A DNA stretch of 64,000 nt from Nematopogon swammerdamellus. Taxonomy: Eukaryota > Arthropoda > Insecta > Lepidoptera > Adelidae. The DNA is taken from contig OX336350.1 in the NCBI GenBank assembly GCA_946902875.1, forward strand, positions 19,768,048 through 19,832,047, read 5' to 3'. Made by a program: the position numbers and the translations under genes. The notes beneath the pieces were generated by a model, which worked only from the letters and a program-made list of their open reading frames with translations, ran no database searches and was not told the origin of the DNA. Of this stretch, positions 11,405-22,938 are shown piece after piece; the stretch's first letter is position 1; every line of letters begins with the position of its first letter.

Positions 11405-11794
11405 ATACTAATAATAAATCTGTAAGGTATGGTCATGGAGTAAGTTACTTTGTTTTATGAGATACTGCGTTTGTAGACTCTATGTATGATACTAAAATTA
11501 AATTGACGATTTTTAAAAATATTTTCTGTATGTATGTATGTTGTTGTATGTTCCTCCATAACTCTTAAACCGATCATCCGAATTCGATGAAAATTTGTAT
11601 AAGCACATTTAATTTTAGCTATGTGGGACACAGGATAGGCTAAATAACATGAGTTCCGGTGACGCTAATATTGGCTCTCATAGAAACCGAAATGTTCCGT
11701 GCGCCGAAATAAAGGTACGGTACCGGGCTTACTTACTTTTTTTCTTTTTAAATACGCATTTCACGCGAGCGAAGCCGCGGGCAAAAGCTAGTAA
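11405..11794 (+). mobile_element. Helitron-like non-autonomous element
   Basis: Starts near 'aataataaatctgtaaggta' and ends in GC-rich 'gcgagcgaagccgcgggcaa' followed by 'aagctagt'. A hairpin-capable GC-rich end followed by CTAG suggests Helitron; this is inference. Fragments recur at 4793, 15360, 40910 and 41880. Confidence 0.5.
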
Positions 11795-11855
11795 ATAATA
11801 AAAACCGGCCAAATATGAGTCGATGTGACCCCGAACTGAACAAAAGAAAACACAT

Positions 11856-12188
11856 GCATACATACATATCAAACACGCTGAATCCCGACAATCGGGGTAA
11901 GCAGAGTAATCGGTGTTGTGCTGCAAGTACTCTAGTAAATTACAGCACAACACCGACCACCACGTTTCGCAAAGTATTCGAACAAGATTAAATCGATCAA
12001 GCAGCAAGTAAGGCACGAAGACCCACCTGCTGCATGACTCGTTGGGAGTACCGTGCCAAGGAGAGAGGTGGCGAGCCCGTCGCCCTTTCGCACGACATCT
12101 TGTCCTTATCCCTTAGTCGCCTTTTACGACATGCACGGGGAGAGATGCAGTGGGGCTATTCTTTTTAAGTACCGGCACCACACGGTAC
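11856..12188 (-). mobile_element. S4 SINE, near full length
   Basis: Same order as 4186-4526: TATG tail at the left, head at the right ending 'ccggcaccacacggtac'. Confidence 0.8.
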
Positions 12189-12258
12189 AGTACCGGCACC
12201 GCACGGTACAGTACCGTACGCACGGTGTACTGTACACACGGTACAGTACCGTAAGAAA
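12168..12258. repeat. Short tandem amplification of the SINE head end
   Basis: 'accggcaccacacggtacag' is repeated about four times with changes, apparently slippage at the S4 head terminus. Confidence 0.65.
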
Positions 12259-12412
12259 ACACAATTTCTTTATAAATACGGTGCGCGAGCTCGACTCGCA
12301 TTTGGTCGGTATTTTTTATGAAACCTGACATGGGCTGGTTCACATCACCAGCTGCCAAGGTGATGTAGCCAACCAAGACCTTAAGGTTAACTAAAACCTT
12401 ATGGCATTAAGC

Positions 12413-13275
12413 TCAGTCAGTCAGTCAGTCAGCGTGTAAGCGTCCACTACTGGACATAGCCTCTCCAATTTTCCTCCAGTCCTCCCGGCTTTCAGCGGTA
12501 CGGAACCACTGTTTTCCGCCGATGTCAGCCTCGGTAGCTCAGTGGCGCGGTTGGTTAGTCAACTGTTATTAAGCAACGCTGAGCGCGGTCAGTGATTGGA
12601 TGGGTGACCGCTCGACCGTTGGAGGCTGACACTGGTTCGGATTCCACGTTAAACTGTAGGTCCCTTCCCTTCTTACCTTACTAGGTGGTAGGGTTTATCC
12701 CGGCCGGGCTGGTACCACCGCACTGAACGAAACGTCGGTCGAAACGGCTATGTAAATAGTTCGTGTTTTCCGTCCAGTTTAGTGTAGCCGACATGAAATG
12801 AAGGGAATGAAGCACTGACATGGCACCTAGTTCACCCTGTGTTATGGGCTGACATCACGGATTATGTAGGTGATGTAGCCAACCGTGTCAGGTTCCATAA
12901 AAAAAAAAACGCACTTGATGTCGTCGTTTCACCTGGCGGGTGGTCTTCCCACACTCCGTTTTCCTGTCCACGGCCGCCAGTGTAGTACACTAAACAGTTA
13001 CTCCAACGGTCGTCGTCTCTTCGGCCGACGTGTCCAACCCACTGCCACTTGAGCTTAGCCACCCGGTGTCCAATATCGACTACTTTGGTGCGTCGGCGGA
13101 TTGCCTCGTTACGCACCATATCACGTAGCGATCCCAGCATGGCTCGCTCCATTGCTCGCTGGGCAACTTTCAACCTTTGGACAATAGCGACCGTCAGTAT
13201 CCACGTTTCACACCCGTACGTCATAACCGGGAGGACACACTGGTCATATATGCGCTTCAAATTTAGCGCTCCTTG
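12413..13275 (-). mobile_element. RTE-like LINE 3' end, split by a nested SINE
   Basis: 13275-12910 encodes CVLPVMTYGCETWILT, QRAMERAMLGSLRDMVRNEA, IRRRTKVVDIGHRVAKLKWQ: the RTE-clade C-terminus. It continues at 12534-12413 and ends in (CTGA)n, seen here as 'cagtcagtcagtcagtc'. An S2 SINE occupies 12535-12909. Confidence 0.85.
12535..12909 (+). mobile_element. S2 (5S-headed) SINE, full length, nested
   Basis: Complete: 'gtcagcctcggtagctcagt', then 5S rRNA-like 'ttaagcaacgctgagcgcgg' and 'ttggatgggtgaccgctcga', a second box 'ggttcggattcc', common body and 'gtgtcaggttccat' plus A10. Confidence 0.9.
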
Positions 13276-13325
13276 TAAAATTGCTAACCAATAATAGATT
13301 TATTCATTTATTCATTCTCCTGGTT

Positions 13326-13662
13326 CTTTTTTTTTTTTTTTTTTTTATGGAACCTGACATGGTTGGCTACATCACCTACAACATCCGTGATGTCAGCCCA
13401 TAACACAGGGTGAACTAGGTGCCATGTCAGTGCTTCCCTTCATTTCATGTCGGCTACACTAAACTGGACGGAAAACACGAACTATTTACATAGCCGTTTC
13501 GACCGACCTTTCATTCAGTGCGGTGGTACCAACCCGGGCGGGTTAAACCCTACCACCTAGTGATATAAGAAGGGAGTCATATCCCTTAGTCGCCTTTTAC
13601 GACATACACGGGGAGAGATGCAGTGGGGCTATTCTTTTAAAGTACCGGCCCCACACGGTACA
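13326..13662 (-). mobile_element. S1 SINE, full length
   Basis: 20-base poly-T followed by the full body and the head to 'ggccccacacggtac'. Confidence 0.88.
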
Positions 13663-13689
13663 GGTTAGTTACTGTAGATATTAGGTGCG

Positions 13690-13880
13690 ATATCAGTGCT
13701 TCCCTTTAGTCTATATATTTTGTGAAAATTTCAACCGGCTGGCTATTACGGTTCCAAACATGCAGCAGTAGGGCCGACAGACAGACAGACGGGGTAGGAT
13801 TCCGTTGCTCCGTCTGGTTCAAAAGAATCAGCCCTAATCAGTAGGACGGACAAAAGGACGGAACCCTGAAAAATCTATAT
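13690..13880. repeat. Dispersed repeat fragment
   Basis: Reverse-oriented relative of 9400-9460 ('tttgtgaaaatttcaacc', 'cagacagacagac'). Confidence 0.45.
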
Positions 13881-14145
13881 GTAGAGAGCGTTCCAACTAA
13901 AAGTTCCCTTCGCCGTTATGTTGGCTCCACTGTCTATCTGTCAAAACAGCGTTGAGGGTTGCTATGTGTACAGATTTACCCGTAATTATCAGTATTTACC
14001 GTATAGTTTGTACGGTAAATACCGATTTCATTATTAGGTAATATAATCTTCACAATCTGGCAGCACGAATTTAAGCACTGACAGTGACACTGACAGTGGA
14101 GCCGACATAACGGCGAAGGGAACTTTTAGTTGGAACGCACTATAC
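13881..14145. mobile_element. MITE with about 54-bp TIRs
   Basis: 'gcgttccaactaaaagttcc' (13888) is mirrored by 'ggaacttttagttggaacgc' (14119-14138). 46 of 47 inner positions match. Short AT-rich core, no ORF. Confidence 0.85.
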
Positions 14146-14908
14146 AACGGAGACATATTATAGTTTTATTAGAAACTAAACACAAGCAGGAAGAAAAACT
14201 CACCATTGATGCTGTACAGAACACCGACAGCCCTCTTCATCTCCAGAAGCAGGAGTAAACTCGCTAAAATCAACATTTTTTATTCAAAATATTTGTATAA
14301 TGTCAATTTATTTTTTGATACAGTTACAATTTATTTTTATTATTAAGGCATTTATTTTGAAAGATAAACGTTATTTTTTTTACATTTTACAAAATATAAA
14401 ACGCATGAAATTTAATTAATATCACTATTTATTGAGGAGATCGTTTAAAATCACTATTTGTTAGAATTTGTCGTTTTAATGTTTCTTTTTCAATGGATTT
14501 TTTTTTGTTCTGTCGATTTCTTTTTAAAATCCTTTAGCACTGTAGTTTCAAATTTGTAATGTGATTCATGTAAATAATAGTTTTGAAAGTTCATAACATT
14601 TGCAACATATTAATTTCTTCATGTGTATTTTTTTATGTGTTTTCCACTGGACATTGCCCAGTGCACCGCCGATGGCCCCGCGAAGGCGAGAATGCGTGCG
14701 GCGCAGCCGCAGTACTGAGGACAATCAGAGCGCACGCGCCCGTCATTACAGCGCGTACAGGTTGATTCTTTAGATCCTTGTCTGTCGAGGTCTCCTTCAC
14801 AGTAGATATTGTTCTATGCGATGCAATCGGGGTGAGCAGAGTATTCGCAAAAATTATGCGACATCATGAAGGTAGGATAGAAACGAAAATTTGGAGATAA
14901 TACGTAAC
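14146..14908. other. Intergenic, no gene recognised
   Basis: Mostly T-rich DNA. A GC-rich patch (14650-14760) contains an open frame without recognisable protein features. Confidence 0.4.
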
Positions 14909-14980
14909 GGCCCGGTGGTGTAGTTGGTTATCGCGTTGGCGGCTCGAGCCAGAGACCCAGGTTCGAATCCTGGTCGGGAT
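14909..14980 (+). tRNA. tRNA-like sequence, probably a pseudo-tRNA or SINE head
   Basis: 72 bases fold plausibly: D arm around 'tagttggtta', anticodon stem ttggc/gccag with a 7-base loop reading CTC, T arm ccagg-ttcgaat-cctgg. The acceptor stem has a G-A mismatch and G-U closures, base 33 is G where U is expected, and a T-run follows. A functional tRNA is unlikely. Confidence 0.4.
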
Positions 14981-15027
14981 GTATTTTTTCCAATGATTTT
15001 CGATTTGCATTTTTCTAATAAAAAAAA

Positions 15028-15266
15028 ATAGAGTAATCGGTGTTATACTGCAGGAACTATGGCAAAAGAGAGCACAACACTCATCAAACACAAATGGCTG
15101 GCAAAGTATTAGTTGCAAGATAGCAATCGGCTGCAAGTAAGCCACGACTTTTGCCGTGCCTTACTTGAGGACCGTGCCGAGGCGAGTGGTGGCTAGACTG
15201 TTGCAGTTTAGTGGAGAGATGCATTGGGATTGCGGTATTTTTAGGTACCGGGTCCGCAAGGTATCG
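15028..15266 (-). mobile_element. S4 SINE, highly diverged
   Basis: 'agagtaatcggtgtt', 'gcacaacactcatca', 'caagtaagccacgac' and 'accgtgccgaggcga' follow the S4 order with many substitutions. Confidence 0.55.
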
Positions 15267-15359
15267 TATGAAAAGATTTATTGCAGTTACTACCTTTTTT
15301 TTTATTTCGGCGCGCGGAACAATTCCGTTTGTATGAGAACCACATCTTAGCGTAACCGG

Positions 15360-15610
15360 AACTGAATTTTATTTAGCCTATCCTGTGTCCCGTATAGTTA
15401 AATGTGCTTGTAGTAAGTTTCATCGAATTCGGATGATCGGTTTATGAGTTATGGAGGAACATAAATACATACATACATACAGAACATATTTCTAAAAATC
15501 GTCAATTTAGTTTTAGTATCATACATGGAGTCTACAAACGCAATATCTCAGAAAACAAAGTAACTTACTCCATGACCATGCCTTACAGATTTTATTATTA
15601 GTATTGATGA
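15360..15610 (-). mobile_element. Helitron-like family fragment
   Basis: Reverse complement of the 11405-11640 portion ('cctatcctgtgtcccgtata', 'ttcggatgatcggttta', 'cttacagattttattattag'). Confidence 0.5.
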
Positions 15611-15665
15611 TTGACGATTGATTGATGATGACTCGTACATGTTCAATCTACCTTCATTGCTCGAA

Positions 15666-15740
15666 GTTTTTTTTTATTTATGAAAACTGGCATGGCCGGC
15701 TACATCACTTAACATCTGTGATGTCAGCTCATAACATTTC
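15666..15740 (-). mobile_element. S1/S2 SINE 3' fragment
   Basis: T-run and 'atgaaaactggcatgg', 'ctacatcact', 'gtgatgtcagctcataaca'. Confidence 0.6.
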
Positions 15741-16088
15741 CAGATGGTCATTAATTAAATAAGTTATTAACACTTCCATGCGACAAATTTCAACTAATCT
15801 CACCGCTATTTATATTTTTCTGGAAACGCTATACATGTATATCCTACTCATAATATCTCTTTCTCAAAGCGTCATCATCATGAAAGCATCGAGCGAGGTG
15901 CGGAAAAAATACGACCGAGCCATATAAATCAACCTTTAACTCTTGCAGATAATATGTACATGTAAGGAAACTTTGCACAACGGATATGTGGCTTAAGTAT
16001 ATAACCACTAGGTATTGTTTAGAAACCTTCACCGGGATCCGGAAAAGCCATGACCGAGTTGTGGGCGAAAGCGAGATTTGAACGTAAT
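15741..16088. other. Intergenic, nothing recognised
   Basis: No coding or repeat signal that I can name. Confidence 0.4.
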
Positions 16089-16491
16089 TAAGACGAGACG
16101 GAAGTTAACTTTCTCCATACAAAATCGACTTTCGGCATTTATGTGTACAATTATTTATTATTATTTTTTTTTATGTTGTAATAAGGATAGCCGAATCTAC
16201 GTTCCTGTAATTTTATTTTTTGAATGTATAAAGTGATGACTCAATAAAGCTTAATGAACTTCATTACATCAAAAAATACAAAATTCAATTTTTTTCGTTT
16301 CAAATAATTTTTTTTAGCTCCGGTGTTGTAGGTATATTTGCTCTAAACAAAACGTAGAAAAGAACGTAGATTGGACTGTCCTTAAGACAAGAAAAAAAAA
16401 TTATATAAATGGGATAAGGTTTAGGGGGCTAAAAAACAATAATGCTGAAAGACGATTTCGTATGGAGAAAGTTAACTTCCGCCACGTCTTA
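16089..16491. mobile_element. MITE, same family as 47976-48336
   Basis: Inverted ends 'taagacgagacggaagttaa' and 'ttaacttccgccacgtctta'; inner 'ctccatacaaaatcg' and 'cgatttcgtatggag'. About 400 bp, no ORF of note. Confidence 0.8.
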
Positions 16492-16562
16492 ACTATCGTC
16501 GCTCGCTGCGAGTTTTCTTGCCCGTTCACTATAACCGTGCTAATAGAAAAAATAGATATATA

Positions 16563-16933
16563 AGGTGTTTCGTTAGTCATGTCATTAACTTCGGGAGGGT
16601 TACATACACACTCAAATAAACACGTTACGCAAAAAAAAAATATATTTATAGTATTACTTTTCGAGAAATTTAACAAAACATGTTTGCTACCTAAACATTA
16701 ACCTGTGTGTAACAGTAGGTAACTTGCATTGTACGGGGTCAATGACCGTACTATGCAAGTTACCTTGCAATCGCAGAACAGCTGTTTGTTGTAAGTAAGT
16801 CACAAGGTCACATTACATTTTTTGTTAGGAGAAAAACTGCTCCTATAAACATATGTTTTTTTCTTACGTAAAGTGTTTATTTGAGTGTGTATGTAACCCT
16901 CCCGAAGTTAATGACATGACTAACGAAACACCT
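16563..16933. mobile_element. MITE with about 68-bp TIRs
   Basis: 'aggtgtttcgttagtcatgt' to 'actcaaataaacac' on the left is mirrored at 16866-16933. The core holds a second palindrome around 'gtaacttgcattgtacgg'. Confidence 0.85.
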
Positions 16934-17289
16934 TGTATAACTCCAAACACATTTTACAGAAAGAAACACAATATAACTTACACGAGGTGTATATATTGAA
17001 GTATCAAAATTGACGATGGCACTATACACCAGATAATGTGCTAGGGCAAAGTGGTCAAATTCTTCATTCATGTTTATGCTGTAAATATTAATGCTATTGT
17101 GAGCGGTAGTATGGGTTAATTATTTGTAAATTACTATATTATATTACTTATAAGGTACTAAGAAAACATTGTGACTTGCGAAGTTGGTTTGTCAGTTCTT
17201 CTTCGCATTGAATTTAGAACTGGCGGAATTTTCGACATATCCAAGCGTAGGTTACCTACCTATGGATGAAATGATACAATATATACAAC

Positions 17290-17480
17290 ACTAACTGTGC
17301 CCGCGACTTTGTCCGCGTGGACTTTCCACGACGCCATCTACCGGGTTCAATTGTATTTTCAAACCATACGGGGACCCACTCAAATATACACACAAAATTT
17401 CATCCAAATCGGTCCAGCCGTTTAGGAGGAGTTAGGTGAGAAACACAAGTACAGAAGAATTATATAAAAATAAAAATAGG
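17290..17480 (+). mobile_element. RTE-like LINE 3' UTR fragment
   Basis: 'gcccgcgactttgtccgcgt', 'ccaaatcggtccagccgttt' and 'gtacagaagaattatata' form a pattern I associate with RTE-type 3' ends in moths. Confidence 0.5.
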
Positions 17481-18489
17481 CAGACTTATGCCTTACAGAA
17501 TTTTCTTCCACTCAACCTTTGAATGTTTGAGAGTCGATTAACATTCATAGAATATGCATTAGGTCGCTGGGTCAGATCCGGCTCGAAGGACCAAATGAAC
17601 AAATTACTATGAATTATTTAGTTTTTCTATTTTTTTTTCTTTTATTGTCAACTTTCGTTATGTCAATACATTCTTTTATAATTAATACACTTTTTGGTCT
17701 GTAACATATATGTATTGTCTCTAACAAATATAGTGAAATGTAATGAAGTAAGTAGTATCGAAAGACTTTTGAACAGATTGAGTAGTTCTCGATTTATATA
17801 TAAATGGACGACGACAGCGCAATCATTACGATTTTCCGCTTTGTGTTAGGATTGAAAATAGAGTATAGAACGGAAATTCTTTATTTAGCACCAACCTAAC
17901 ATAACATAAGAAATACATACAATAAAAGTCTGAAACTTTAGAAAGAAAAAAACATATACATATATTTTTTTATATAAAAAGATATCTTTTTTGTTATTTT
18001 TGTGTGTGTTTTCCATGTAGGTAAGCGTAAAACAGACAAAAATAATTAGTAAGTAGTAAGGAAAAGTAATAAAGTAAAAAATACATATGTTTCTTGGAAA
18101 ACAGGCCAAAGAAAAAAATATATAAACAAAAACAAGTGCACTACCAACTACAATGTACACGCATCAGTTTTAATCTGCTAGTGTATCTAAACAACAATAC
18201 AGATATAACAAAAGCTTACAATGACGGCCTTATCACACGCAGTGATTTCTTCCGGTCAATCGGATCAGTAAATAAACTAAAACTTAATAATGAAGACATA
18301 CTAACAACAGCCTGTACACAAGAGGCGTCAGTGAAGTGTGCTCCAATTACAACCGTGGCGGGCGGTGCGAGGCGGCGCGGCGCGGGATCTTTCCTCACCT
18401 CGTTAGTTGTTTTACTAAACAAATCATTTTATCGCAGCTAATATTGCGGATCGGTGGTTATTGGGGTAAATTTTCACATTTTTCATTAA
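17481..18489. other. Intergenic, AT-rich
   Basis: Open frames exist (for example 18094-18441) but lack protein-like composition or motifs. No repeat identified. Confidence 0.4.
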
Positions 18490-18834
18490 CATTTTTCTAT
18501 TTTATTTTTTTATTTTTTTTATTGAAACTGACACGGTTGGCTACATCACCTACAACATCCGTGACGTCAGCCCATAACACCGGGTGAACTTGGTGCCACG
18601 TCAGTGCTTCCCTTCGGTTGTGCCGGCTAGACAGAACTGGACGGAAAACACAAACTATTTACATAGCCGTTTCGACCGACCTTTCATTCAGTGCGGTGGT
18701 AGCATCGCGGGCGGGTGAAACCCTACCACCTAGTAATATAAGAAGGGAGTCATATCCCTTAGTCGCCTTTTACGACATGCACGGGGAGAGATGCAGTGGG
18801 GCTATTCTTTTGAAGTGCCGGCCCCACACGGCAC
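18490..18834 (-). mobile_element. S1 SINE, full length
   Basis: T-rich left end, full body, head ending 'ggccccacacggcac'. Confidence 0.87.
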
Positions 18835-18952
18835 AATTTCTCGTCGCATTTATTGATAACACAATCTTAGAGTTTGCTAGGTGGTACCCATTACCCAACC
18901 TAAAACTTCGTCTAAGTCGACGAATCGAATACTATAGAAGCATAACTGTTTT

Positions 18953-19122
18953 GTTTATGGAAACTGACACGATTGGCTACATCACCTACAACATCCGTGA
19001 TGTCAGCCCATAACACCGGGTGAACTAGGTCAGTGCTTCCCTTCATTTCATGTCGGCTACAGTGATAAGGACGGAAAACACGAACTATTTACATAGCCGT
19101 TTCGACCGACGACGTTTCATTC
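18953..19122 (-). mobile_element. S1/S2 SINE, 5' truncated
   Basis: From 'ttatggaaactgacacg' to 'ccgtttcgaccgacg'; body shows the S2-type 'cccttcatttcatgtcgg'. Confidence 0.75.
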
Positions 19123-19259
19123 GGATGGGCAATGTATGTATGTAACAGGCGAGCTTAATGCCGCGAGACATTCTATTCTAACTAAACTTTAGGATGTAGG
19201 AGAAGTACATGCAGGTGGACAATAATAGTTTGTGGCAATGTGTTAGACTGTAAAGAAAT

Positions 19260-19550
19260 ATTTAGTATGAACTATATACGAATACTTCGAATTTGATTCG
19301 TACCACGGGAAAATTTACCTGCATGCCTACACCTGCTGCTTGACCGTTCGGAACCGGTGTAAAACTGTAGGTCCCTTCCCTTGCTCCTTACTCCTAGGCT
19401 CCAATTGTAACCGACTGGGTTGGTACCACCGTACTGGATGTCAGATGGCCGCATAGCAGCAATCCATAGGGAAGTCTCCGGTATGGCACCTCCTCGGAGC
19501 GTTTACTCTGGCCCCTCTGACTCAGCCACCCATACGGGAATACATTTCAA
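19260..19550 (+). mobile_element. S3 SINE
   Basis: 'gattcgtaccacgggaaaat', 'ttcggaaccggtgtaaaact' and 'ctctgactcagccacccata' in order. Confidence 0.75.
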
Positions 19551-19589
19551 AACCTACATAGATGAAACTCTGGTATATAGGTGGCTGGT

Positions 19590-19807
19590 ATATAGGGTTT
19601 AACCCGCCCGGGTTGGTACCACCGCACTGAATGAAACGTCGGTCGAAACGGCTATGTAAATAGTTTATGTTTTGCGACAAGTTCAGTGTAGCCGGCACGA
19701 TCAAAGGGGGAAGCACTGACATGGCACCTAGTTCACCCGGTGTTATGGGCTGACTCACGGACATTGTAGGTGATGTAGCCAACCGTGTCAGTTCCATAAA
19801 AAAAAAC
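19590..19807 (+). mobile_element. S1/S2 SINE, 5' truncated
   Basis: Begins 'tagggtttaacccgcccggg' and ends 'gtgtcagttccat' plus A8. Confidence 0.8.
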
Positions 19808-20339
19808 TCACAGTATACGCCAAATGCTTTTGTAAATATAAAAATAAATCCCAAACAAATAGGACTCAAACCGTGCTACCCGAGCACTGATGATTGAAAC
19901 ACGAACCGTATGCCGATGTAAATAGGTGCGAGATTCATTCTACTCGGTGCGATGGCTAATACGTCGCGCCGGCGATGAACGTTTGCGCGAAAATCACACT
20001 ATATATTAAATTTCACGTGTTGGAAAGATGGAAAAAAATTATTTTTCACTACGATTGTAGGGAAAAATATTATCTATGTTTCTATGAGGGTCTTGTATTG
20101 AAACAATTTATGCTTCTCAAGATAATTTAACTTGAAAGTACAATTTTCTTACTTTCGTTATTTTTTGGAGATTTATTTAACACCTTTCCAAAGTATTGAA
20201 ATATAATTTTTATCACTGTGTTTGTTCATTAAAGATCAATACTTACATTAAATATATTTTTTAAAGATTTTTTATCTTTAACAATAGCTCAAAAATTTCG
20301 TTTAAAGATGACCTTTTGGGTCTTATTTGCGCCTTAATC
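19808..20339. other. Spacer before the duplicated unit
   Basis: AT-rich; nothing recognised. Confidence 0.4.
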
Positions 20340-21019
20340 CGGCCACTTAAAATGCAATTAAGCAAAATACTTTAATTAAAATATAAAATTATAATACCTA
20401 TACGACACCAGCGGCGATCGAAGGGCCTTGAATTCGAAATTTACAAATGCTCATGAAATTACATTAATATATAAAAACAAGTTATTTTGGAATTTTAATG
20501 TAACAACATTGTCGGATAATATAGAATAATTAATAATAGAATAATTAATTATTAAGTCTCGCAAGGGGCGAGGTTGAAGTCAGTCGAATGTTACCCGCCG
20601 ATCTGACATCGGCTTTGAAGAAAGATATTAGCAGTAGAGTATTATGTTAATTAATTATAAATCGACTCGATTTATTAATTAACAATTCAAAGGCAAGACA
20701 AAAAAAAAAATTAAATAAAAATGTTAAATAATAAGAGGTAATGAAAACATTACAATATAGAGTCAATTGCATTTATTTTCTTGAATTCGTGTAACTGTTT
20801 CAACTTTTTTTTAGTGCGTGTATTATTATTAAATTTTATTTAATAAAAAAAAAATCTTCAAATTATTAAAGCCTTAATGCCAAAAATGCGGCTTGACATT
20901 ATAAAAGCATGTTTAAAAATATTTTTTTTTATGTGAAAAACCTGATACTATTGAACATGTAAAAAGTGTATGAATGCGTAAATATCTAAAAAAATGTTAT
21001 CTAAAATGCCTTTCTTAAT

Positions 21020-21240
21020 GAAAAAATTGGTTGTCTGTAAAGTCGGTTTACGGACGATAGTTTTACGTGATAACGTCATAGATAAATGTGTACAAGCCGA
21101 CGCTTGGGCCGATTGTGCCTCTCTATCGCTTGTTACGCGCTCTCGCTTGCACACACAGGCTCAGATGGAACGTGACACTTTTTCGTGCGTGCAGCCGGTG
21201 TTCATCAATTTATAAGACGTGACGTTATCACGTCAAAACT
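21020..21240. mobile_element. MITE just upstream of copy A
   Basis: Same family as 8105-8430. Inner inverted repeats 'tacgtgataacgtca' and 'tgacgttatcacgtca'. Copy B has a different MITE at the corresponding place. Confidence 0.75.
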
Positions 21241-21324
21241 TAGGTAAACCTAATACAAATTAAATTCAACATCACCGATTAAGCATTAAAAAATTCACAT
21301 TGCAATAGCATCTATAAAAAACCT

Positions 21325-21440
21325 ATTTAATTTTCAGCATAAGAACTTGCGAAGTGGATCAGAAAGCGTAGAGATAGTGTTAGTACGAAGCTCGGAGCTG
21401 TATGGCTTCCTGTGTATGAGAGACTGAAGTGACGTGAACA
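21325..21440 (+). promoter_or_regulatory. Copy A 5' leader with candidate UTR splice acceptor
   Basis: 'ctatttaattttcag' (ends about 21338) followed by about 100 bases to the ATG is nearly identical to 48361-48482 in copy B. The pyrimidine-rich stretch plus CAG looks like the acceptor of a 5' non-coding exon. The transcription start is not identifiable. Confidence 0.4.
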
Positions 21441-21522
21441 ATGCGCAAGTTGAGTGTGGCGGTGCTGGTGCTGGGCATAAGCCTCGCTGCCTGCCAGATG
21501 GTGCCTAAGCTGCATTTGTCAG
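21441..21522 (+). CDS. Copy A exon 1: signal peptide
   Basis: ATG at 21441 opens MRKLSVAVLVLGISLAACQ, a classic signal peptide (Arg-Lys, hydrophobic core, Ala-Ala-Cys). The exon ends in 'tcag' before 'gtttgt', phase 1. The sequence around the ATG is almost identical in copy B. Confidence 0.8.
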
Positions 21523-22907
21523 GTTTGTGCTTTTACATTTTATGTGTAAACATCTTTATCAGAAACCTCAGAGTTTTGTGCGGCTGGATTGAATTGTGAT
21601 TTGTTAACTGTGACGTGACAATAGTAAAATTAAATAACAGTGACATATCGCTAATGTGTATACGTCTTGTCAGCCTCGGTAGCTCGGCGGTACAATGAAT
21701 AGACGTCCGATAGTTAAATTAAGCACACCCCGGAGCGGTCAGAATTTGGATGGGTGACCGTTCGACCGTTGAGGCTGACCGTGGTTTGGATTCCACGTAA
21801 AACTGTAGGTACCTTAGGTGTGAGATCAGATTAGGAAAATGATTCTCTATTTAAAAATGTACAACTTTTGTTCTAAACTTTTTATGTCGATTTAAAAATT
21901 AATAGTATTTTTTTTTGTTCTAAGCAAATATCTTTACAACAGAACTGTAGCATTAAACATAACAAAAAAATCAAAAATATGCACTAATAATAATATATTA
22001 TAATATACGAGTGTGGTGGCGTGCCTTGGGAGAGGCCTATGTCCAGGAGTGGACCGATACAGGCTGATGAAGATGATGATGATGATACGAGTAATAAAAG
22101 AGGTAAAGTTTTGTAAGTTTGGATGTAGGAGGTAATCTCCGAAAATACTCATCCGATATTAAAAATTCTTTGACCAATATGTAGAATTAACCGTCTAGTG
22201 CTAAAATCTAGTGTTGAATAAAGTAAGAAAACATAATGACCTTGTTTGGCGCGCGATGCGCCCGAATAGATTCGAATCCTTTGCAAAAGATTTCAACGCG
22301 CAAGTTTCCTTTTCCATGCCGCCTAACTGTCTCGCATTGACAACTTTTTGAAGAAGACTCGAATTTCAAGAAGTTTACCACCAATATTACTCACCTGGTA
22401 GATTCAGTTTTAATATATCTAATACTTCATCTATCAGCGCAGATCGATAGCTTTTTGAAAACACGATTTGATTAACTTCGCTAGATAGAAAAAAATCATG
22501 AACATGCCTCTGAATTTACGAGTAGTTATAAAACCGTATTTAAGGCAACATGAACAAATCAAGGCTTTGAAAAAAACATTTTATTTGTTGAATATTTATC
22601 TAAACCCGTAGTTTTTAAATTTTTTTTGTTGCGATCCGTAGTTTTGGAATAAAAAAAATAAAAACCAAATTTTTTATTCATTGATTGTGTTGCATCCTAC
22701 TCCAACCAGCGAAAGCGGCGCCTTGAAAGAACGCGCTGAGCGAAACGTCGGTCGAAACGGCTATGTAAATAGTTCGTGTTTTCCGTCCAGTTCAGTGTAG
22801 CCGGCGCGAAATGAAGGGAAGCACTGACATAGCACCTAGTTCACCCGGTGTTATGGGCTGACATCACGGATGTTGTAGGTGATGTAGCCAACCGTGTCAG
22901 TTTCCAT

Positions 22908-22938
<31 letters not shown>

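Noticed and set aside
12053..12376. Overlapping frames with Tyr-Arg repeats at a SINE end
   Set aside because: Products of slippage repeats of 'cacggtacagtacc' at the S4 head; not coding.
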